Shown: one piece after another, positions 58,250 through 64,000 of the stretch
Layout: each line of letters begins with the position of its first letter
Numbering within the stretch: position 1 is the stretch's first letter
Assembly: GCF_900102505.1 (NCBI RefSeq)
Contig: NZ_FMVT01000006.1
Location: 186,001 to 250,000, forward strand
DNA: 64,000 nt
Source: Paracoccus tibetensis
GTDB lineage: Bacteria; Pseudomonadota; Alphaproteobacteria; Rhodobacterales; Rhodobacteraceae
Direction: 5' to 3'
Translations under genes and position numbers: made by a program
Notes under the pieces: model-generated
Told to the model about the DNA's origin: nothing
What the model saw: the letters and a program-made list of their open reading frames with translations, nothing else
The model's database searches: none

Positions 58250-59320
58250 TCAGGCGGCCATGTCCATCAGCGGGACGGCGCGGCCCGTCGCATCGAAGAG
58301 ATGCGCCTCGGCGGTCTCGAACGCCAGCGTGACCGTGTCGCCGACCTTCACGCCCGACTTGCCGCTGTCCTGCGCCACGACCTGCGTGCCGTCCGCCAGC
58401 CGCACATGAAGCAGCGTCCGGTCGCCGAGTCGCTCGATCACCGTGGCGCTGCCGCGCAGGGGTCCGCTTGGCGCCACGCGTAGCTCCTCGGGGCGGATGC
58501 CCAGCTCCCACGGGCCGCTGCCGGAGGGCGCGCCGGGGAGGGAAAGCGCGCCGCCGCCGGGCAGCTTCAGCCCCTCGCCCTCGCGCGTCACCGGGAGGAA
58601 ATTCATTGCCGGCGAGCCGATGAAGCTGGCCACGAAGCGCGAGGCGGGGCGGGCGTAAACCTCCATCGGGCTACCCACCTGCTCGATCCGGCAGTTGTTC
58701 AGGATCACGATGCGGTCGGCCAGCGTCATCGCCTCGGTCTGGTCGTGGGTGACGTAGATCATCGTCGCACCGAGGCGCTGGTGCAGCTCGGCCAGCTCGA
58801 CACGGGTGCGCACGCGCAGCGCGGCATCGAGGTTCGAGAGCGGCTCGTCGAAGAGGAAGGCCTTCGGCTCCTTCACGATGGCGCGGCCGATGGCGACGCG
58901 CTGGCGCTGCCCGCCCGACAGCGCGGCCGGGCGGCGGTCCAGCAGCCGCTCCATCTCCAGCATCCGCGCGGCCTCGCGGACGCGGGCCTCGATGGTGGAC
59001 GCGGGCAGGCCGATGTTGCGCAACCCGAAGCCCATGTTCTGCGCCACGGTCATGTGCGGATAGAGCGCGTAGTTCTGGAACACCATGGCGAGGTTGCGCT
59101 GGCCGGGCGCCAGCTTTTCGGACCGCTGCCCGTCGATGGTCAGCGTGCCCGCGTCGATGCTTTCCAAACCCGCGATCATCCGCAGAAGCGTCGTCTTGCC
59201 CGAGCCGGACGGCCCGAGGAACACGACGAATTCTCCGGCCCCGATGTCGAGGCTCAGCTCGCGGATGACCTCGACCTGGCCAAACCGCTTCGACACGCGG
59301 TCAAGTGTGATAGCGCCCAT
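58250..59320 (-). CDS. Sugar ABC transporter ATP-binding protein (UgpC/MsmX type)
   Basis: A 356-aa ATPase from ATG 59320, where GGGAGG is six bases upstream (an ATG at 59326 is too close to it). Walker A GPSGSGKT (36-43), signature LSGGQ (134-138), Walker B FLFDEP (155-160), and C-terminal LGIRPEELRVAPSG of the TOBE region. It most likely powers the convergent arabino-oligosaccharide importer; such ATPases can also serve several transporters. It has its own promoter region upstream (59321-59422). Confidence 0.92.
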   Translation of the reverse strand: MGAITLDRVSKRFGQVEVIRELSLDIGAGEFVVFLGPSGSGKTTLLRMIAGLESIDAGTLTIDGQRSEKLAPGQRNLAMVFQNYALYPHMTVAQNMGFGLRNIGLPASTIEARVREAARMLEMERLLDRRPAALSGGQRQRVAIGRAIVKEPKAFLFDEPLSNLDAALRVRTRVELAELHQRLGATMIYVTHDQTEAMTLADRIVILNNCRIEQVGSPMEVYARPASRFVASFIGSPAMNFLPVTREGEGLKLPGGGALSLPGAPSGSGPWELGIRPEELRVAPSGPLRGSATVIERLGDRTLLHVRLADGTQVVAQDSGKSGVKVGDTVTLAFETAEAHLFDATGRAVPLMDMAA

Positions 59321-59422
59321 CCTCATCCTCCCTTTGCATCATCCTTTCGGGTATGTACCGGAAGTCAACAAAAAGCTGTCGAGGACGGGCGATCTTTCGC
59401 AGCCCCGCAGGGCAGAGCGGCG

Positions 59423-60289
59423 CTACTCGCTCTGCCCGAACGGCACGCCGACCTCGATGAAGAGGTCCGTGTCGTCCAGCACCGTGTCCGAGGCGATCAT
59501 CACCGGCTGCGGCGCGTCCTCGAGCCAGACGAGGAAGCCGTCCTCGCGCAGCTCGACACGGTTCTGGTGGAAGATGCCGACGCTGGTCGTCAGGCTGATG
59601 CCGTCCAGACCCTCGGGAACCTCGAATGTCAGCGTCAGCTCGCCCGCCTTCGTCTCGGGCGCGAAGGAGGGGATCGCGGCGAAGATGCTGCGGCTCTGCC
59701 CGCTCGGGGTGAGCAGCTGGCCCCAGATCGTGTAGTCGTAGCCCTCGACCATGTTCTCGTAGCGGATTACCGCTTCCACGCGGCCGCCGGCGCCGTCGAT
59801 GCGGTTGTCGCCATCCTCGGCGTCGCGGACTGAGACCAGGCTGACGCGCTGGATCGCGTGGACCTGGATCGCGCGCTCGGGATCGGCGGCATCGCCCGTC
59901 GCCTCGGCCAAGACGGCGTCCTCTCCGGCCAGGCGCAGGACGTTGTGGGTGACATAGTCGATGTTCACCTCGCCCTCGTTGCGCGGGACGGGCAGGGCGA
60001 CGACCAGCTCGGCCGTCTCGGCCTCGGCGGTCAGCGGGGTCTCGACCACCTCGACCTCGGCGCCCGTCGCGGCGTCGTGCAGGGTCGTGACCAGCAGGTA
60101 GTCCGCGCCCGGCTTGAGGCCCGAGATCGTCAGGCTCTCTTCGGCGGTGCCGCCGAGCCGGGTGAAGAAGCGGTTGCCGTCCTCGGCATCGGTCAGGACG
60201 CCCGAGAGGGTGACGTCGGCCAAGGCGCCGGACGCGCAGGCGAGGCCGAGCGCGCCTGCGGCGAGGATAGTTCGCGTGAAGTCGGTCAT
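59423..60289 (-). CDS. Secreted protein with two VaFE-like repeats
   Basis: A 288-aa protein from ATG 60289 with signal peptide 1-24 (ending ALA-D). Two related beta modules: about 25-125 (ISGLKPGADYLLVTTLHDAA) and about 145-265 (VIRYENMVEGYDYTIWGQLL, then ELTLTFEVPEGLDG). The pattern V-x-Y-x-N-L-x-x-G-x-x-Y followed by a Val-x-Phe-Glu strand is that of VaFE repeats, best known in cell-wall-anchored proteins of Gram-positive bacteria. No LPXTG anchor is present. Function unknown, possibly a surface or adhesive protein. Confidence 0.7.
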   Translation of the reverse strand: MTDFTRTILAAGALGLACASGALADVTLSGVLTDAEDGNRFFTRLGGTAEESLTISGLKPGADYLLVTTLHDAATGAEVEVVETPLTAEAETAELVVALPVPRNEGEVNIDYVTHNVLRLAGEDAVLAEATGDAADPERAIQVHAIQRVSLVSVRDAEDGDNRIDGAGGRVEAVIRYENMVEGYDYTIWGQLLTPSGQSRSIFAAIPSFAPETKAGELTLTFEVPEGLDGISLTTSVGIFHQNRVELREDGFLVWLEDAPQPVMIASDTVLDDTDLFIEVGVPFGQSE

Positions 60290-60457
60290 GGGTGTGCTGC
60301 CTTCGGTTGCGTGCAAGCCCGGGCTTCTGGCAAGACCGGCGGCGCCGGGCAATCGTCCAGTGCGGCAGGTCGGGCCGGGTCGGCGGAGCCGTGCCGCTTG
60401 CCCGCCCTGCAAGGCGCGATCCCGCGCAAGCGGCGCCCGGTGACGCCGCGGCAGGCC

Positions 60458-60619
60458 TCAGCGGCGCGGCTTGAACGAGGTGTAGAGATCGTAGGCCGCC
60501 AGCAGGACCGTCACCCCGATGACGACGATCAGGTCCGTGCGGGGGACGTGGATCACCAGGATGGCGAGGAAGGCGGTCAGGACCAGGAAGGCCAGAAGCG
60601 CCATGGCGAGGTTCAGCAT
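60458..60619 (-). CDS. Small membrane protein with two spans
   Basis: A 53-aa product from ATG 60619, which overlaps the amidase stop region with GAGG nine bases upstream; an ATG at 60628 is too near that site. Two hydrophobic segments (NLAMALLAFLVLTAFLAILV; DLIVVIGVTVLLAAYDLYTS) and a basic C-terminus (FKPRR). Coupled to the amidase and TRAP operon. The 168 bases from its end to the VaFE-type gene hold no gene that I can see. Confidence 0.6.
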   Translation of the reverse strand: MLNLAMALLAFLVLTAFLAILVIHVPRTDLIVVIGVTVLLAAYDLYTSFKPRR

Positions 60620-60620
60620 G

Positions 60621-61994
60621 TCATCCATCCTCGTGCGTTTGTTCCAGATGCGCCGCCAGCCAGCGCGCCGTCCGCAGCAGCCGTGCATCCTCGCCCCGCC
60701 GGCCGACCAGCTGCACACCCATCGGCAGCCCCTCCTCGGAGGTGAAGACCGGCAGCGTCACGGCCGGCAGCCCGGCCAGCGTCCAGATGCCGTTGAAGAT
60801 CGCGTCGCCGGTGCTGTCGAGGCCCCCGGGCGCGGGGCCGGGCGCGGCCGGGCAGAGGATCGCGTCGCAGCGCTCGAAAATCGGCGTCAGCGCGGCGTTC
60901 AGGATCTCGCGCCAGTCGAGGGCGGCGATGTAGTTGCGGGCGAGGATCGCCTTGCCCTCGTCCATCGCCTCCTGCAGGACCGGGGACATCAGCGCGCGGC
61001 CGCGCCGCTCCAGCGCGTAGTAGCACTTGGCCATCTCGGCCAGGTTGATGCGGCGGCGGATCGCGGCGATCTCGCCGAGGCCCGGCACCTCGGCCTCGAA
61101 GCACTGATCGCCGAGGAACGCGGCCAGTTCCTCCAGCGCGGCACGGGTCTGCGGATCGGCCTCGGACCAGCCGGGCGACCTGAGGAAGGCGAAGTTCGGC
61201 GGCACGGGCACCTCGGCGCGGGCGATCTTCAGCAGCCGGGGATGAGGGGCGGGGGCCGTCGCGGGATCGGCGGGATCATGGCCCGCCAGCACCTCGGCCA
61301 GAAGCGCGGCGTCCGCGACGCTGCGGGCGAAGACGCCGACCGTGTCGAGAAAGGGCGATTGCGGCAGGATGCCAGTGCGCGGGATCATCCCGAAGCTGGG
61401 CTTCAGCCCGACGACGCCGCAGAAGGCCGCCGGACGGATGACCGAGCCGCCGGTCTGCGTGCCGACGGCCAGCGGCACCATGCCGGCCGCGACGGCGGCG
61501 GCCGAGCCCTGCGAGGAGCCGCCCGGCGTGCGCCCCGGATCGTGGGGGTTCATGGTCTTGCCGGGATGCAGATAGGCGCATTCCGTGGTGACCGTCTTGC
61601 CCATGATCACCGCGCCCGCCGCGCGCAGGCGCGCCGTGATCCAGGCGTCCTGCGCCGGAACGCGGCCAGCCTCGATCGGGGTGCCGTTCTCGGTCGGGAT
61701 GCCCTTCGTGTCGATCACGTCCTTGAGGCCGACGGGCAGCCCGTGCAGCGGTCCGACCGGGCGGCCGGTCCGGCGCAGATCGTCGAGCCGCCGCGCCTGC
61801 GCCAGCGCGTGATCGCCGTCGAGCCAGGCCCAGGCCTGGACCTGAGGCTCCAGCGCTGCGATCCGGGCGAGGCAGGCCTCGACCAGATCGACGGATTTCA
61901 GCGCGCCCGAGGACAGGCGCGCCTGCATCTCGACCGCCTCGAGCGCCAGGACGCCTTCGGCCCGTGTCGACGCGGGCCTAACGCTGCGGGCCAT
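60621..61994 (-). CDS. Amidase signature family hydrolase
   Basis: A 457-aa enzyme from ATG 61994 (an upstream start at 62036 would overlap the TRAP gene more). The Ser-cisSer-Lys triad is visible: Lys91 in PVGLKDVIDTKG, cis-Ser160 in TPGGSSQGSAAAVAAG, nucleophile Ser184 in GTQTGGSVIRPA. It hydrolyses an amide or amino-acid-like substrate. Being within the TRAP operon, it probably acts on the imported compound. GatA is excluded because there is no gatC/gatB nearby and the motifs are of the catabolic type. Confidence 0.9.
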   Translation of the reverse strand: MARSVRPASTRAEGVLALEAVEMQARLSSGALKSVDLVEACLARIAALEPQVQAWAWLDGDHALAQARRLDDLRRTGRPVGPLHGLPVGLKDVIDTKGIPTENGTPIEAGRVPAQDAWITARLRAAGAVIMGKTVTTECAYLHPGKTMNPHDPGRTPGGSSQGSAAAVAAGMVPLAVGTQTGGSVIRPAAFCGVVGLKPSFGMIPRTGILPQSPFLDTVGVFARSVADAALLAEVLAGHDPADPATAPAPHPRLLKIARAEVPVPPNFAFLRSPGWSEADPQTRAALEELAAFLGDQCFEAEVPGLGEIAAIRRRINLAEMAKCYYALERRGRALMSPVLQEAMDEGKAILARNYIAALDWREILNAALTPIFERCDAILCPAAPGPAPGGLDSTGDAIFNGIWTLAGLPAVTLPVFTSEEGLPMGVQLVGRRGEDARLLRTARWLAAHLEQTHEDG

Positions 61995-63402
61995 AGAAGG
62001 CCTCGGGCAGGCTGAAGACGATCTGCGGATAGACATACATCAGCACCATCGCGATCAGCACCATGCCGCAATAGGGCAGCACCCCCTTGAAGATCTCGGT
62101 CAGCTTGATGTTCGGCGGCGCGATGCCCTTGAGGTAATAGGCGCTCATCGCCATGGGCGGTGTCAGGAAGCTGGTCTGCAGGTTCAGCGCGACGAGGACG
62201 CCGAAGAACAGCGGGTCGATCCCGAACATGGGCAGCAGCGGCAGGAAGATCGGCACGAAGATGATGATGATCTCGGACCATTCCAGCGGCCAGCCCAGCA
62301 GGAAGATGATCAGCTGCGCCACGATCAGGAACTGGATCGGGGTCAGATCGAGGCTCTGGACGAACTCGGCGATGACATGCTCGCCGCCCAGGTAGCTGAA
62401 CACGGCCGAGAAGGTGTAGGAGCCGACGAAGAGCCAGCAGACCATCGCAGTGGTGCGGACGGTCAGGTAGACGCTTTCGCGCAGCCGGTCGAAGGTCATC
62501 GCGCGATAGGCAATGGCCAGAAGGATGCCGCCGAGCGCGCCGATAGAGGCGGCCTCGGTCGGGGTCGCGAGGCCGAAGAGGATCGAGCCCAGCACCGACA
62601 GGATGAGGATCGCCAGCGGCAGGAAACTGGTCGCCAGCATCCACATCAGCTTGCCGAACGGCACGGCGGGGACCTCTTCCTCGGTCGGCTTGGGGGCCAG
62701 GTTCGGGTTCAGGATCGCGCGCACGACGATGTAGGTGAAATAGAGGCCCACCAGCACCAGCCCCGGCAGCAGCGCGGCCGCGTAGAGCCGCACGATCGAC
62801 ACGCCCGAGGCCGCCGCATAGACGATCAGCATGATCGAGGGCGGGATCAGGATGCCAAGCGTGCCGCCCGCGCAGATGATGCCCGCCGCGAAGCTGTGGT
62901 CATAGCGCAGCCGCAGCATCTGCGGCAGCGCCAGAAGGCCCATCAGCGTGACCACCGCGCCGACGATGCCGGTGGCCGTGGCGAAGAGGGCGCAGGTGAT
63001 CAGCGCCGCCACGCCGAGCGCGCCCGGCAGGTTGCGCGACGCGACGGCGAGGGTGCTGAACAGCTTGTCGACGATGTTCGCCCGCTCTACGATGTAGCCC
63101 ATGAACAGGAACAGCGGGATCGCCGTCAGCACCTCGTTCGAGATCACCGTGTAGGTCTGGTTCACGAACAGGTCGAAGATGCGGTTGTTGTAGAACCCCT
63201 CGACCCACAGCGAGACCGAGTCCCACAGGCCCGCGTCGTCCTCGAGCCGGTTGTAGGAGCGCCACATCCGGCCGGGATCGAAATAGGCGTAGTAGCCGAA
63301 GGCGATCCCGATCGCCATCAGCGTGAAGGCGATGGGAAAGCCCAGAAAGACACAGAAGATGAAGATGCCCAGCATCATCAGGGCGATCTGCGGGTCGGTC
63401 AC
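61978..63402 (-). CDS. TRAP transporter large permease (DctM)
   Basis: A 474-aa inner-membrane protein with about 12 spans. Diagnostic segments: NEVLTAIPLFLFMGYIVERA, ATATGIVGAVVTLMGLLALP, GGTLGILIPPSIMLIVYAAA and SFLTPPMAMSAYYLKGIAPP. It is longer than the galactonate-type DctM because of an extended second loop, as in TRAP systems for larger acids. It overlaps the amidase by about 17 bases. Confidence 0.92.
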   Translation of the reverse strand: MTDPQIALMMLGIFIFCVFLGFPIAFTLMAIGIAFGYYAYFDPGRMWRSYNRLEDDAGLWDSVSLWVEGFYNNRIFDLFVNQTYTVISNEVLTAIPLFLFMGYIVERANIVDKLFSTLAVASRNLPGALGVAALITCALFATATGIVGAVVTLMGLLALPQMLRLRYDHSFAAGIICAGGTLGILIPPSIMLIVYAAASGVSIVRLYAAALLPGLVLVGLYFTYIVVRAILNPNLAPKPTEEEVPAVPFGKLMWMLATSFLPLAILILSVLGSILFGLATPTEAASIGALGGILLAIAYRAMTFDRLRESVYLTVRTTAMVCWLFVGSYTFSAVFSYLGGEHVIAEFVQSLDLTPIQFLIVAQLIIFLLGWPLEWSEIIIIFVPIFLPLLPMFGIDPLFFGVLVALNLQTSFLTPPMAMSAYYLKGIAPPNIKLTEIFKGVLPYCGMVLIAMVLMYVYPQIVFSLPEAFYGPQR

Positions 63403-63435
63403 GCGTGATACTCCGGCGAATGGGGGGCGGTCGCG

Positions 63436-64000
63436 TCAGGCAGGTCCATGCGGCTGCTCTTCGGTCGCCTTCTGCATCAGGATGGTCTCGGTCTCCTCGA
63501 CATCCCAGCTCAGCGGCGGCCAGCTGCCGGTGCGGATGCAGATGATGCAGCGGAAGACCTGGGCAAGGCCCTGGATCAGCAGCAGGATGCCGGCGGCGAC
63601 GACCACGGTCTTGAATTGGTAGATCGGGATGCCGGCGGGGCTGTTCACCGAGACCTCGCCATAGCTCCAGGACCGGCTGGCATACTTCCAGCCGGCGAAG
63701 ACCAGCGCGAGGATCCCGGGAAAGAAGAACAGGATGTAGAGCACCAGGTCCACGCGGGCCTGCGTCCGCTCGGACCAGAGGCGATAGAGGAAGTCGCCGC
63801 GCACATGGCCGCCGCGCGACAGGGTGTAGGCCCCGCCCATCATGAAGAGCGTGCCGTACATGATGAAGCTGATGTCCAGCGCCCAGGGCGTCGGGCGGTT
63901 GAACAGGTAGCGGACCATGACCTCGTAGCTCATCCCGAAGGTCATCAGGATGACGAGCCAGCCGAAGGCCTTGCCGAACCAGGCGGACAGATCGTCGGCG
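63436..64000 (-). CDS. TRAP transporter small permease (DctQ), N-terminus outside the window
   Basis: The frame is open from 63436 to the window edge (188 codons seen), so the protein begins beyond 64000. Four spans, with VRYLFNRPTPWALDISFIMY as the conserved DctQ segment and RGGHVRGDFLYRLWSERTQA as the following loop. Partner of the DctM gene 33 bases downstream. Long C-terminal tail after the last span. The binding protein gene is not in the window. Confidence 0.88.
   Translation of the reverse strand, partial: ADDLSAWFGKAFGWLVILMTFGMSYEVMVRYLFNRPTPWALDISFIMYGTLFMMGGAYTLSRGGHVRGDFLYRLWSERTQARVDLVLYILFFFPGILALVFAGWKYASRSWSYGEVSVNSPAGIPIYQFKTVVVAAGILLLIQGLAQVFRCIICIRTGSWPPLSWDVEETETILMQKATEEQPHGPA

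Overview
The window is high-GC DNA from an alphaproteobacterium, most likely of the Rhodobacteraceae/Paracoccaceae. Supporting signs are the gene families (duplicated cold-shock-domain protein next to a DUF192 protein, FabI, TRAP and ABC sugar transporters), the codon bias, and a GGGGGGCC/TTTT/GCCCCCC intergenic repeat typical of that group. No species is claimed.

Region 1 (1-21.4 kb) is the right-hand part of a temperate siphovirus prophage whose left end lies outside the window. A leftward late block (10181 to 1) carries terminase small and large subunits, a gpW-like connector, a lambda-type portal, a ClpP-type protease fused to the major capsid protein, a cement protein, head-tail and tail-tube genes, a tail chaperone with a programmed -1 frameshift signal, and a partial tape measure gene. 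Upstream of it lies an early leftward run (14767 to 11425) of small genes joined by 4-base stop/start overlaps. The immunity region (14768-14853) separates this run from a rightward operon: XRE repressor, 47-aa membrane protein, YfdQ-like protein, a string of very small genes, ParB-like protein, MT-A70 DNA methyltransferase and tyrosine integrase. The integrase abuts the 3' end of tRNA-Pro(TGG), the probable attachment site. Four 17-bp palindromic operators in two pairs, each pair spaced 24 bp, mark the switch.

Region 2 (21.4-29.3 kb) is ordinary chromosome: tRNA-Pro, DUF192 protein, double cold-shock protein, pdxH, fabI, LysE exporter, gpt, an exported Mn-type superoxide dismutase on an acidic linker, a PRC-barrel protein with low-complexity arms, and a Na/Pi cotransporter-PhoU fusion.

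Region 3 (29.3-64 kb) is a carbohydrate and organic-acid uptake island with five transporters. (a) An amino-sugar locus (nagA, NagB-II-like SIS protein, BadF-type kinase, divergent from murQ, an ABC importer and a Gfo/Idh/MocA oxidoreductase) looks like a PTS-free N-acetylmuramate/GlcNAc salvage route. (b) A ribose-type ABC importer with a DJ-1 protein and GntR regulator is divergent from an iron alcohol dehydrogenase and an aldehyde dehydrogenase. (c) A FadR-type GntR regulator is divergent from a TRAP transporter, a galactonate-dehydratase-like enzyme and a converging aldo/keto reductase. (d) An ArsR-like regulator, GH51 arabinofuranosidase and ABC importer have their ATPase encoded convergently. 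(e) An amidase with a small membrane protein follows a TRAP permease pair that runs off the right edge. A secreted protein with VaFE-like repeats lies between (d) and (e).

The most distinctive material is in the prophage: the operator quartet, a dnaX-type slippery site, nested translation starts, and genes below 60 codons found by reading stop/start overlaps.
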